Shown here in pieces: positions 41,586 through 52,939 of a DNA stretch of 64,000 nt (positions within the stretch are counted from its first letter, which is position 1; every line of letters starts with the position of its first letter). The stretch is from the NCBI RefSeq assembly GCF_020283565.1, contig NC_060060.1, forward strand, positions 1 to 64,000. The letters are read 5' to 3'. The translations under genes and the position numbers were made by a program. The stretch comes from Trifolium pratense. Lineage: Eukaryota; Streptophyta; Magnoliopsida; Fabales; Fabaceae. Below the pieces are notes generated by a model, which ran no database searches, was not told where the DNA came from, and was given only the letters and a program-made list of their open reading frames with translations.

Positions 41586-42205
41586 GGTCGCATTTAGCCT
41601 GGTCTAGTAAGGTTTCTGTTCACCATGGTCAAGTTGGTTTTTGACCATTAGATTAAATAGAGAGCACAATTTCATTTTTCCCTTACCAACAACACATTGA
41701 TTTGGCTGCAAATATAATAAAAATCCTATCTTTGTTGTATTTTTTATTACTATTTTCATATTATTTGTGGGGATTGAGATTTCACTTTGATGGAAGATTG
41801 TAACTTTATAATCAAAACTAATAAAACTAAACATAATCAATTCCATAATTTAATGGATGAATTAAAAAGAAAAATAAAGAACCGCAAAAGTCGTCATGCC
41901 CAGAAGAAAAATTGAGGAAAGGAAGAAGTGAAATCTTAGTTAGAAGATTTGGTTTTATCACATTTCGTAAATATTAAAAGATTGTGTTGTTTAAGATGAA
42001 ACAATTTGAGTGAAATTTGCAAGAGTTTTTTTAGTTTCTGAAAAATTGTGTTGTTTGGTGGAAAATAGTGAGGTTGAAGATAGTGTGAGAAAACATATAG
42101 TGTGGAAATACCATAATAGAATTCATGGACTAGCAGGATCTAACGGTAAAAAAGCAACTTGACCATGGTGGTAAAAAGTTGTAGTTCCCCATGCTAAATG
42201 CCACC
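41586..42205. mobile_element. Mutator-like MITE, 620 bp
   Basis: Termini GGT(C/G)GCATTTAGC with inverted similarity over ~65 bp, including CCATGGTCAAGTTG in both arms. A perfect 9-bp target duplication, GGATTTGAT (41577-41585 and 42206-42214), is the diagnostic length for Mutator-like elements. The interior is non-coding. Confidence 0.9.
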
Positions 42206-42316
42206 GGATTTGATGGGTGGACCTCAAAAAAAAAAGGAGCCGAGAGTTGGTGTAAGTTGATATTTTTAACTTTTTTTCATATTCCTTATAGATTGTTTTT
42301 CTTCACCAAAATAAAG

Positions 42317-42639
42317 CAGTACGGATCCAGAAATTTTAATGAGTGAGGTCAAAATTATAACATAAAAAAAAATATAAATTATTATTTATATAGTTATAAC
42401 ATTTTTTTATACAAAATTATTTATTTTGATTTCTTAGTCGATGTTTTTAAGATACTCATTAACATTATAAATTAGTCTTATTAATTTATATTTATTGTAG
42501 TGTACTAAATTAACTATATAAAAACGATAATATCATATATGTGAGGTCACATTGCATGAATAATAATAGTGTTAACCAAAAATATAATAGGCAAGTTGGG
42601 TCGGCTGACGCCATTGCCACCACACTAAATCCGTGCCTG
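42317..42639. mobile_element. hAT-type MITE, 323 bp
   Basis: Ends CAGTACGGATCCAG and (reverse complement) CAGGCACGGATTTAG. A perfect 8-bp target duplication, AAATAAAG (42309-42316 and 42640-42647). AT-rich non-coding interior. Confidence 0.9.
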
Positions 42640-43109
42640 AAATAAAGTACTTATATTTTAATAGAACTTCTCTTAAATTGTGTTTGGTATGACTTCTCCT
42701 TAAAATAAAAAATAAGTCCTAAATAAACTGGGCCAAACGATACTTGAGTGTTTTGTGTGTTAGAAGGTCCTTGACTATTGACCATATGTAGTAAAATGAT
42801 ATTTTCTATTCTTTAAAATATTTGTTTTCTGAACAACTTGAGATTTCATAATAAACTCAGCTACCAGCCTAAAGAGATTAGCTCAATTTTTTATATATTA
42901 ATTCTCAGATTTGTAGGGAAAGAGATCTTAATAATTCATATATATTCGACTACAAGGTATGAAAATTTGACAAAAATAGTGGTTCTACTTCTTTTTTTTT
43001 TGAAAATAAATAGTGGTTCTACTTAAAAATTGAATCTTTAAGTTCTTTCAAATAATCTATACTTTGGTGAAATTTAATAACTAATTGAGCTCAATATCTT
43101 AGTTGTAAA
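42640..43109. other. Intergenic, no gene recognised
   Basis: AT-rich sequence between two hAT-type elements, ending in GTTGTAAA (43102-43109), the target duplication of the next. A segment near 43000 repeats AGTGGTTCTACTT twice. Confidence 0.45.
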
Positions 43110-43770
43110 CAGGGACGGAACGACGTATAGACTAAAAGGGGCGACCGCCACCCTAAATTGGTAGGAATACACGTACCTCCTATGTATGTATATGGTTCGC
43201 CACCCACCATATGGCTCTATGTAATAAATACTTGCATCATATACCTTTTTATCATATAATAATAAATTAATAACTACTATAATGTACTACTATTTATATT
43301 TTGTATATTTAGATAAACCACTATTTTAGTCTTAAAATATAGTAATTCACAATGACATTTTTTTTTGTTGATAGACGAAATGACAAAGTCTTTGAAAACT
43401 CACACACACACAGTGAAGTAACTGGGGTTGTCCCGATGTCCGACAATAGTAATTTAAGCATTTCTGTCAGTTGAGCTAGGATTTGTGGACCAATGACATT
43501 GATTTTTAAATGTATTGAAATTGTAAAAACGTTAAAAAATGTCTCTTTTATTAATTATTTTAGTCATCGTCAAATCTTTTTTAAATAATAATCAACTTAG
43601 TTCTCAAATATATTTTTTGTTGGTCATGTTATTAATCTATAAAATTACTAACAAAAGAGATAGTAGGGATGTATTTGCAAAAACATTTACTATTGAAGAA
43701 ATTGTAGAAGAGTTTTATCAAAGAAAAAAAAATTCGCCACTCTCAATAATTATTTCTGGTTCCGTCCCTG
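43110..43770. mobile_element. hAT-type element, 661 bp, non-autonomous
   Basis: Ends CAGGGACGGAACGAC and (reverse complement) CAGGGACGGAACCAG. A perfect 8-bp target duplication, GTTGTAAA (43102-43109 and 43771-43778). An internal plus-strand stretch around 43650-43735 encodes DVFAKTFTIEEIVEEFYQRKKN, possibly the degraded C-terminus of a transposase, but the parent family is not certain. Confidence 0.9.
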
Positions 43771-43778
43771 GTTGTAAA

Positions 43779-44291
43779 TTTTATATATTTGAAAGATAAT
43801 AATAATAATTGTAAAAGGGGACCTTCTCTCGTCATATTTTTTGCCCATTAAATATAAACAATCCATTTTGTTTTTTTCACGGCTTCAATCATAAAAAAAA
43901 ATAAAAAATCAATATTTACAGGGCTTGGATGCCCTCTGGTGATATTTACATGAAACAATCTTATCCTATATATGAGTGTCTAGTAATACTTTGAGTTTCA
44001 TTCGTAAGTAATCCGTACAATGTTATGTAATATTTTTACAATAGATATATATTTTGCTCTTATAATATACAAAATTATGCAACTCATATATGTTAATATT
44101 ATTTTTTTTTAAAGAAAAAAAAACTCAATATTAAATTGATGATACAATACCTTAAATAAAATACTTGGATCATTTTATATATATTCACCGTGTCATATCA
44201 TGGTTGTTTCAATGATAACAAAATGATATACAAATTAATAGTTTATAAGACTCTCTTAGATATCTTCATCAAAAATACTTTAAAAATTATA
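43779..44291. other. Intergenic, AT-rich, no gene recognised
   Basis: No ORF or repeat structure could be supported in this AT-rich stretch. Confidence 0.5.
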
Positions 44292-44305
44292 AAAGTTAAA
44301 CTAAT

Positions 44306-44429
44306 TTTTTTTTTTGTGTGTGTAAAGTACGTAGCCTAGTAGTTAGCATTTCAGATGTTTTAAAAAAGTAAGTGAAAGAACTATAGTTCAAACCCTAATC
44401 TTATATTTTACATGCAATATTTCTAGAAT
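44306..44429 (+). mobile_element. SINE-like tRNA-derived retroposon
   Basis: A ~124-bp body with a pol III A-box-like TAGCCTAGTAGTTAG (44332-44346) and a B-box-like AGTTCAAACCCTA (~44384). It is flanked by a perfect 14-bp duplication, AAAGTTAAACTAAT (44292-44305 and 44430-44443), as created by LINE-type target-primed insertion. A T run lies at the left edge. Confidence 0.75.
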
Positions 44430-44443
44430 AAAGTTAAACTAAT

Positions 44444-44738
44444 TATATTTCCATTAAACAATAACAAGAAGGGTACGGTAGAATCTCTTCACATGAGCAT
44501 CTGCCTAATGTCAACGAGACAAGCGCCACTTGCAAAAACACTATTTACAAATTACAACTTGATAAGGTCAAAATCACTCACCCCCACACAATTAAAATTT
44601 TCAATTGAAACTAGTTTTTTCTTCATTTTTCTTGGTTGGCAAATTAATTGTAGTCTCTCTCAGCCAACGACGGATACAGGTACAACACATTGGGAGCTCA
44701 AGCCTCCACCAAAAATAATAGTTTTGCTTTAATACATA
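44444..44738. other. Intergenic, no gene recognised
   Basis: A short spacer between the SINE-like element and the Helitron. Base A at 44738 is the left host base of the Helitron AT insertion site. Confidence 0.45.
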
Positions 44739-46222
44739 CTAGGGGTAAACCCGTGCGTTGCACGGGTTCGATTAAATATATAATTAAAATATTTTTATAA
44801 ATGAAAAAATAATAATTGTTATAAATATAATAATATCATATAGTTAAATGATAGATATTAAAATAGCATATTTAACTCATCTTCGATGTATTATTGGTCA
44901 AAAAAGAATAAGAAAATATGAGACATAAGAGCAATTTAAAGTTCGCTTATAGATATGTCGTAAAATAAATTATAACTTTTAACTTCTAAACTTTTGCATA
45001 GGTCATATACATTCAAATTATTTTTAATGTAGTTGAGACATACACTTATTTTTTACAAAACATACCAAATCCATGGTTTAAATAGAAGGAAAACTTCCGA
45101 TCAAATGGACGTGCTCCACAATCATCACACTGCAATGACCACATTTATTGCATAAAGCAATCTTTAAACTTCAGTCCTTAAAAAGATGAAAAATGGATAT
45201 TGAAAATAGAATAACATTCATATATATAGACATAATAATTTGCTAAAATATCTATACATAGAAAACATACAAAATAATTTAAATACAAAAAATGAGAGAG
45301 CATGACTAAACAAAAAGTATGTGATACATGTGAATAGATATTAGTTATATAAGGATCATGGTTACATTGAGAAGCATTCCAACAGTCATAAGATTTAATT
45401 GTAATGAGTGTTTAGTTATCATTGCATTATATTTTTACAAATTAACTATGCAAATGTTAATTTATAGCATAAGAAATTAGATCTCTTTATGCAAAAACCA
45501 CAATAACACATGAAGTTTAATTCTTTTCATTTTAGTGTGCTGTTTCTTTTGCAGATAATCAAAAGTCACACTATTAATTGGTGTTTCCAATTATTTGCAA
45601 TTAAGCATAAAATAAATCTCATAACTGATTTCAATTATTTTTTCTTCTATGGACCAATAATAAACATGTTATTGTTCTCATATTTATCAATTCTCTTTTC
45701 TAAAAAGTCCGGTATCAAATATAAAATTATATTCATAGTTATACAATAACTTTAGTAAAATTGCATATTATTAAAAAAAATCTCTAAGGAAGATTTTTTT
45801 ATTTTTTTTTATCAGAAATTTTTTTAGTAAAGTTGGACGCAAAAATGTCAATATGGCGCAATTCCGTTTTTTCTCAATTACATTATATACTATCATTTAT
45901 CATTGTAAGTCCAAATTTAGTAGAAAGCTGAGACAAATAATATAAGAATACATCATTGTTTGTTGATATATCTTCTTGTGAGAATTTCATTTTAGAATTC
46001 CAACAATCATGAGAATTTGATGGTCATAGTATCATTTATGTCTCTCTCTAAACCATAACCGAGATATAAATTTGTAGGTCTTATAATATTAGTTGGTCAC
46101 TTTTAATTAAATTTTTCATTTTTCATTATTGATATATTCTTTTGTAAGAAATTCTCTTAGAGGTGCCACATCATCACAAAGAAGGCCTAAAACAATTCAA
46201 GCTTCCTTTTAATAGTAAAAGA
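44739..46222 (-). mobile_element. Non-autonomous Helitron, 1,484 bp, minus orientation
   Basis: On the minus strand the 3' terminus is the hairpin CCCGTGCAACGCACGGG (44750-44766), then TTTACCC and terminal CTAG at 44739-44742. The 5' terminus is TCTTTTACTATTAAAAGG (46222 downwards). The flanking bases are A (44738) and T (46223), the AT target of Helitrons, with no target duplication. No Rep/helicase is encoded and the interior is AT-rich. Confidence 0.82.
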
Positions 46223-47831
46223 TGTTATGTCAATTTTCAAGATATAATTTGGCCGATCAATATAATAGATATCCAACCATAAAAAATATGGATTAACATA
46301 TATGAAGAATATGAAATACAAAATGGATAAATAATAAAAGGGTGAAACTGAATATACAATAGATGATAAAATATTCTTATATGAGTGACTATTTGTTTTA
46401 CAAATTTCTCGTAAGGATGCATGAAAATCAATAGATACTTTAGTCAATATTCTGCCATAGAAATCAATAAATTAGTGAAGGCATACATGGAAAGTAAGAA
46501 AAGAACATAAGACATTATTAAAAGTTGAAGAATACGTACCTAAGAGTTATTTTGGAGAAAGTAAATGATGACTCAAACAAAAAATTTATAAATTAGTAAA
46601 TACCTTTTTCTTCCTCTGGTTCTATCACATATGGATCTGGAGTATAAGTAGACTAAAATAATATAACGTTCTATGTTCTCGATAACAAATGAACAACCAA
46701 TATCAATAAATAAATGAGAAAAATAAGATTGTTTACTTACAATCATTGTTATGATAAAAAATATATTTTAAAGATAACTTTTAAATGAACAATATAATTT
46801 GATAAGAGTAATTGAGTATACCGGCCTTTTCATCCATTAACATTCTATTGTAGTGAAAAATTATTTCTTTCAACCTACACATGAAGAACAAAAACTAAAC
46901 ATTAGTACAAATGAATATTGTTGGATATCAATACATAGCACCATGGTAGAAATACGCTCAAAGATTGAATGAAAATATCAATTATTAAGATTTAGAAATA
47001 ATAAGTAGAAAAAGAATGTGGGGTGGTGGTTATAAAGAGTGAGAGTGAACGTATTAGTCACTAAACTTTCTCATTTTATAGTAAAGTGTTTTTCTAGCTC
47101 ATACCACTTTCTAGCTCTAGAATTTGAAAGAAAAACCTATCATAATACATAGCACATACCACTTTTTTTTCTTAGTATTGAAAGAATATATTTTGTGGTT
47201 ATATTGGTCCATTTTAATTCATTTAGGAACCAATTAACTTGCAATGAAGAGAGACACATGTTTTTTTTTTATTAAATTCAGCTCTTTAAGAGATTGATCA
47301 AAGAGGTTTGGAATATCAAAGTGACTCACTTGCTTGAAATATAATGATTCCTTTTTTTTATTAGTATTAGTATTGAAAGAATTCCAATAGTCATGAATAT
47401 TTTGTGGTTATATATATAGGTTCAGACCTTTGTAGATTTCACGAGAAAAGAAACCTAGGTAACTTGATAGTTGTGGTGGAGGGGCTAAGGAGTGGAGTGA
47501 TTAGGAGGTCAAGAATTTGATTTCAACTTCCAGCATAATATTAATAACAATACTAACATTTTCCGCTAAAAAAAACTTATGATTCAGACCATGGAATATT
47601 TTAGTAGTCTCGCGCTATACTTCACCTCTCAAATAGAGTATAGTCAGTCATAAAATTTCTTTGATGTAGAAATCTGTCGGTTTAACTCTTTTCTCCTTGA
47701 AGTTGGCCATTCCAATTGAAAGTCATTGTGCGCGGAGAAATATTTGGCTGATGGACTTCTAGATTATTTTTCATTTGCTTGCCTGACATATTAGGTAATT
47801 AACAATGAGCTTCTCTCTGGTTTTCATACAG
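46223..47831. other. Intergenic / intronic, no gene recognised
   Basis: AT-rich. The part near 47830 should be intron upstream of the kinesin fragment. At 47465-47575 a segment with a pyrimidine-poor start and CCGCTAAAAAAAAC end resembles a SINE, but boxes and duplication are unclear. Confidence 0.4.
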
Positions 47832-49501
47832 GTACAGTATTTGCATATGGAGTAACAAGCAGTGGGAAGACTCATACAATGCATGTGAGACCACTTATTT
47901 TCCGTCTGCATCTTGTTGATCCGTCTAATTTGTTACTTGTCTTGAATTTGGTAATTTAAGGTTGTTATTTAGAATATTTATCACTTCCCATCTCCTCTGA
48001 GAGGTACACAAGGAGTATTGGTATTTTGTTTAGATTATTAACAAGTGCACAGTAGCATTGAACTGAGGAAGCTAGGGATTTTAGCTAGTTAATTGTTATA
48101 TTGTACTCGATCAAAATCTGCACGGTCTGCATAAAGCTCAAAATAATTTGTTCAAATCCACAACTTAACAGCTATTGACCTATAATGATAGCCTTGAATA
48201 TAGAGTAACAACTTAACAGCTATGCTGAACAAGTTTAAGATTTTAAGTTCATGCTCACTTCTTTTGATCAGTTTTTCATATGACTGGAGACCATCGTGTT
48301 ATGCAATGTTACCACATAAAAATTAATTGATACTATCAGTTATTGCGACAAGTTCTGATAATATTGAGTTAACCTATGAATTTGGATTACTTGCTGATAA
48401 TGCTAAGAGGTATTCTTGCTCATAAATTCATAATTGCAGGGTGATCAAAGATCTCCTGGAATCATACCTCTTGCTGTGAAGGATGCTTTTAGCATTATCC
48501 AAGAGGTATGGAAAATACTGGTCTGTTTCTTGCACTTTTATTTTAGAAATTATGCAATCTGATGTTTCTTCACACCAGACTCCAAACCGAGAGTTTCTCC
48601 TTCGAGTTTCGTACTTGGAAATCTACAATGAGGTATGTTTCTCCTTCTCTTTTATTGTATCTTAGTTTTATATTACTTAATTAATAGTCAAGATTGTCTG
48701 CTCTGGATTACTTTAGTTGCCAAGTGCCAAAATGTTATTTTTAGTCAATTAAGCCAAGTAACATTTGATGCACAAAAGAAAAATTGGGTTCTAGATGATT
48801 TAGAGATATGCCAATATCTTGTAATATCTTGATATTGGTGAGTATTTTTGTTTATCTCACAGGATTAAGGTTTTTTTTTTAACCATTAGAGTATCTAGAA
48901 AGATAAGTTTTGAATTTTCTTATGTCAAAAAGGTTATTATTTTGAAGGAAAGTCTGTATCATTTGTATATTGATTGACATGCAGGGCACCTTTGTTGAGG
49001 GAATAAAGGAAGAGGTTGTACTCTCCCCTGCTCATGCACTCTCTCTTATTGCAGCTGGAGAAGGTAAATGTTCCAGCTAGTTTTTTTCTAATTGATCAAT
49101 TTAATTTTCTGGTGGTGTACTATCAAAGTGTTGGATATTTTTATTCCGTCTTGCGTCTTTTGTAATTAAATAATGATGTTTATGTATTATAAAATTGGGA
49201 GTTACTATGAAAAGTGACACAATATTAGGTTATCTTTATGCACTAAAATAACAGGTATATTGTTTGACTACTTTTAATATGATATTGTCAAACAGTTGCT
49301 CCATACATAATATTTTTTGGCTGTTATTAAAAAGACTGTTTTTCTGGGTTTTACAATTCTGCTTGATGCCTCCAAGACTTTCTGTTCTTTCTTTGATGTG
49401 TTTGTTCTTGATAAAATTTTAATTTGACAACAGAGCACAGACATGTTGGGTCCACAAACCTTAACTTACTCAGCAGCAGGAGCCATACAATATTTACCCT
49501 G
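47832..49501 (+). pseudogene. Kinesin-7-type motor-domain fragment (five exons)
   Basis: Exons 47832-47884, 48440-48505, 48579-48632, 48985-49063 and 49434-49501, with mostly canonical GT-AG borders, encode parts of a kinesin motor: GTVFAYGVTSSGKTHTM (P-loop), GDQRSPGIIPLAVKDAF, NREFLLRVSYLEIYNE, GTFVEGIKEEVVLSPAHA and EHRHVGSTNLNLLSSRSHT (switch I). The exon expected between the third and fourth (the segment leading to IRED) is missing. So are everything before the P-loop and everything after switch I, including switch II. No frameshift is seen within the exons. It is an isolated gene fragment, captured or left after deletion, not a working motor. The KIN-7 (plant mitotic/organelle kinesin) assignment rests on motif wording. 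Confidence 0.82.
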
Positions 49502-50096
49502 GTGGGTCTATACTATCTTAATGGACTACTCATATTGTTTCAACACATTGTTATCGTATTCTGTACTAAATATATCATACATGCCATATATTATACAATC
49601 ATAAAAAAAACTATATGAAAGTTTATCCTCAAGGTCTATATATAGGCTAACTTATCCAATAGAGCCAATCTTAATAGCTAACAAACCGGCTTAATGATCA
49701 AGTAATTATTTTCTTTCATTCTTTGTTTAGTATATTTTATTGTTCTTTGCTGGCTATATTCAAGATTTATTTAAATTTATCTTGTCGTGTTCGTTACAAT
49801 TTTTGTTCATTTTAATGTAGGTTACACAATTCAAGACAAATGAGAAATTGATTTGTATGGAGAGTCGCTTTTAGCTATGGAGGAGAAATAGATTCTTAGT
49901 TATAGATAGTATATTGTTGTTTTGAGAATTTGGTTGTAAATTCTTAATTTCAGGAACAATATTAAATACTAGTGATGTTTTTGTATTTTTGTGATGATAT
50001 ACGTGATACTTATGGATTCGATTAAAAAAATATTTTATATATAAAATTTTTATTTTGCTGAATATAATAAATGTATTATAATAGCATTTATGAGGA
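49502..50096. other. Downstream of the kinesin fragment, no gene recognised
   Basis: Begins as the intron after the last kinesin exon (GTGGGT donor). No further kinesin exon was recognised. Confidence 0.45.
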
Positions 50097-50536
50097 AATT
50101 TCAATTACATCATAAATTAGGGAGGGAGTTTCAAATATGTCACAAATATTAGTTGTCACAATTATTAGCGAGGGAATATGAAATCTATCATAAATTAGGG
50201 AGGGAATATGAAATCTGTAACTAATTAGTGAGGGAAATGAATTTCATCACTATTTAGCGAGGGAACTGCATTCCATCACTAATTAGCTACGGAATTTAAA
50301 GAACAAATGTTGTACTTTTAGTCAGTCATAAGTGACGGATCTATTATCTTTGTGACGACTTTTTCCGTCGCCAATTGTGACGGATGATGAATTCCCTCAC
50401 TAAATGTTTGCGACGTTGAAATTGTTTACGGATTTCGTGTCGTCGCAAATTCCGTCGCTAAAATTGTTTGTGACGGATATTTAACGATTAGCGACGGATT
50501 CCTTCCCTCTCTAAATTTAATTTTTCTAGTAGTGTA
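50097..50536 (-). mobile_element. CACTA-type transposon end with subterminal repeats
   Basis: From 50536 on the minus strand the terminus is CACTACTAGAAAAATTAAA. The subterminal region has two families of direct motifs: (A)TTAG(C/G)GAGGGAA-like repeats, about six between 50110 and 50290, and TTGTGACGGA / GCGACGGA-like repeats between 50320 and 50510. No matching opposite terminus was found to the left. The element is truncated, or its other end has decayed. Confidence 0.7.
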
Positions 50537-50860
50537 TAAATCTTATATATTAGTTGGTCCATTTTAATTTAATAATTTTTCATTTTAGTTAGTTGGTCCC
50601 TTTTAAGAAGTTATATATTGATAATTAAAATTAAAATGATTTAATTAAAGATAATTAAAATTAAAATGATTTAATCAAAGAAGATGATGAAAAGGTTTTT
50701 TAATAGAGATTGTAAACTTGATAATTTGATATATTGATAATTAATTAAAGGAGATGATGAAAATGTTTTTTAATAGAGATTGTAAACTTTTCTTGTAGAG
50801 TGCCACATCATCAAAATACTTGATTGTGAGCAACTCAACATTCCTTTTACTTGTAAAAGA
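50537..50860 (-). mobile_element. Second Helitron 5' end (related to 46065-46222)
   Basis: The minus strand from 50860 begins TCTTTTACAAGTAAAAGG. The sequence is similar to the 5' end of the Helitron ending at 46222 (shared GTGCCACATCATCA and ATTAGTTGGTC). An AT-rich ~55-bp block (GATAATTAAAATTAAAATG) is partly duplicated internally. Its 3' end is not found. It abuts the CACTA end at 50536. Confidence 0.6.
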
Positions 50861-51771
50861 TATTAATATTGTTATTAAGCCCCCATGAGTCATGACTATC
50901 TCTACTATCCACTCACCACAAATTTATCTTCTTATTTTTCAACTTTTTGCTATTTCAACTCCTTAATTTTCACACACTTTCTCTCTTAACTTTACCCTTC
51001 TTCTCTCTTAATTCACCGAGTCATCAACTTTTTCTTGCCCAATCATTTTTTGTCTTTTTCTCTTGCTTTTACTTTTCTTGGATGGTGAGAGATAATGACT
51101 CACTTAAAGTCTTTTTTGTCATTATCTAATACAAGTCATTATCTAATATTAGTTCTTGCTTTTAATAATTAAATCTTATTATTATTATTAATAGTTCTCG
51201 TTTCTCGTAATATTAGAATCAAAATATGTCATTAAAGGGTATACAAGTCATTTTTTTAAGATGATGAGAGATGGTGAATGATAAAAAAAATGGATTTTGA
51301 TAAAAATTATTGAAAATAAATGAATTTTGATAAAAAAATGATTGTTTTACTAAAATAATTTTTGAAAAAATATAAAACAAACACAAATAAGATAAAAAAT
51401 AGTTTTTTTTTTTTTTGAAAAAAATAAATTATTTTGAAGAAAAATCTGAAACAAACGGTCCTATATCGGAGCTAGCTCCACGAAATTGGATTCACAACCA
51501 TGGACAAAGTCACACATTCAAGGAATTGGACACCTTTGGATCAAGATCTGACCATTAATAAAAAGATGATTTTTATTTTACAATTTAAAATATTCAACTT
51601 AAATTTAAATCTTTTAATTTTGATCGAAACTTAGAATGCGTGGTTGCCCCTGCCCGACACTAGAATACACGGTCCTAGTGTTCAACCAGCTGTTTATGAA
51701 AGTGATGGACTAATATTATAATATTATAATCATGCAAGTTGATCCAAAGGAGTATGAAATACTCCATCCCA
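50861..51771. other. Intergenic upstream of HSP70 copy B, no gene recognised
   Basis: CT-rich segment at 50900-51070, then AT-rich. No gene was found. The proximal part could include distal promoter sequence of HSP70 copy B. Confidence 0.45.
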
Positions 51772-51904
51772 AAATAAATGACCTATTTTTGACTTTGTGT
51801 ACTATTTATATGATCTATTTTAATTATATTTATTGACGACTAAAGTCGTACATTGACAAACGTGACAGTAATCAAGTAGGTCATTTATTTTGAGACGGAG
51901 GGAC
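51772..51904. mobile_element. Stowaway-like MITE in the HSP70 copy B promoter
   Basis: 133 bp with inverted termini CTCCATCCCAAAATAAATGACC / GGTCATTTATTTTGAGACGGAGGGAC (part shown), flanked by TA. It lies about 160 bp before the start codon of copy B. Confidence 0.8.
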
Positions 51905-52063
51905 TATATTAAGTCAACTAGTCAAGCACCCTAACACGACTGAGTCAAACTAAATGAGATATATGAAATGGATTTAATGGAGTGACTGTTTATTCTCATC
52001 TTTAGTATTTCTATTCCTTCACAAAATTTGGTTGAACTGAGTGAATATTGCTAGAGATCTGAA

Positions 52064-52535
52064 ATGTCTGAAAATGGTAAAAAAGTGGCAATAGGAATTG
52101 ACCTTGGCACAACTTATTCATGTGTTGCAGTGTGTATGAATGATAAGGTAGAGATTATAGTGAATGATCAAGGGAACAGAATAACACCTTCTTATGTTGC
52201 TTTCACTGACTCTCAAAGGATGATTGGTGATTCTGCTTTCAATATGGCTGTTTGCAACCCGACCAACACTGTCTATGGTAAATCCTTCTAAACTTTGTTA
52301 TTCTACATACTCTCTCGGTCTCAAAATATAAGAACAGGTTGACTAGTGCACGTATACCAATGCATAATTTGATATTTTGAAAATATTTGTCGAAACAAAT
52401 CGAACAAGATCTTATATCATAATATTTACATTTATATATTTTTAGAAAAATATGGTCAAAACAAGACATATGAATAGTGTATTTTGTTAAATGAGATCTT
52501 ATAAAATGAGACTAATGGAGTATAAACTCTCTCCA

Positions 52536-52574
<39 letters not shown>

Positions 52575-52890
52575 ATTTGCTAATGCACACCCACTCAAAA
52601 CAACAAATATGAGATTTAGTAACATTTTGTTACTATTTAGATTTAGTAACATTTGAACACATGTTGCATAAAGCCCATGTTACTAAAGATGTTTAGTAAC
52701 ACTTGAAAGTTTTGTTAGTAACATCTAAAAAATGTTGCCTATTTAGTAGCTAATTCGTAGCCAATTTATAGCAAATGAGTTTAGCTAAAACTTGAGCATG
52801 AATTGAGTGGCCAATTAGCCATGAAATAATTTCGTAGCTAATTTATAGTTAACCTTAAACCGAAATTATTTCATGGCTAATTGGAAGGGT

Positions 52891-52939
<49 letters not shown>

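Noticed and set aside
43539..43799. 86-codon ORF with hydrophobic N-terminus
   Set aside because: It lies within a 661-bp hAT-type element and runs through its right end and target duplication; at most a degraded transposase tail.
47460..47580. Possible second SINE
   Set aside because: Suggestive ending CCGCTAAAAAAAAC but no convincing A/B boxes or target duplication.
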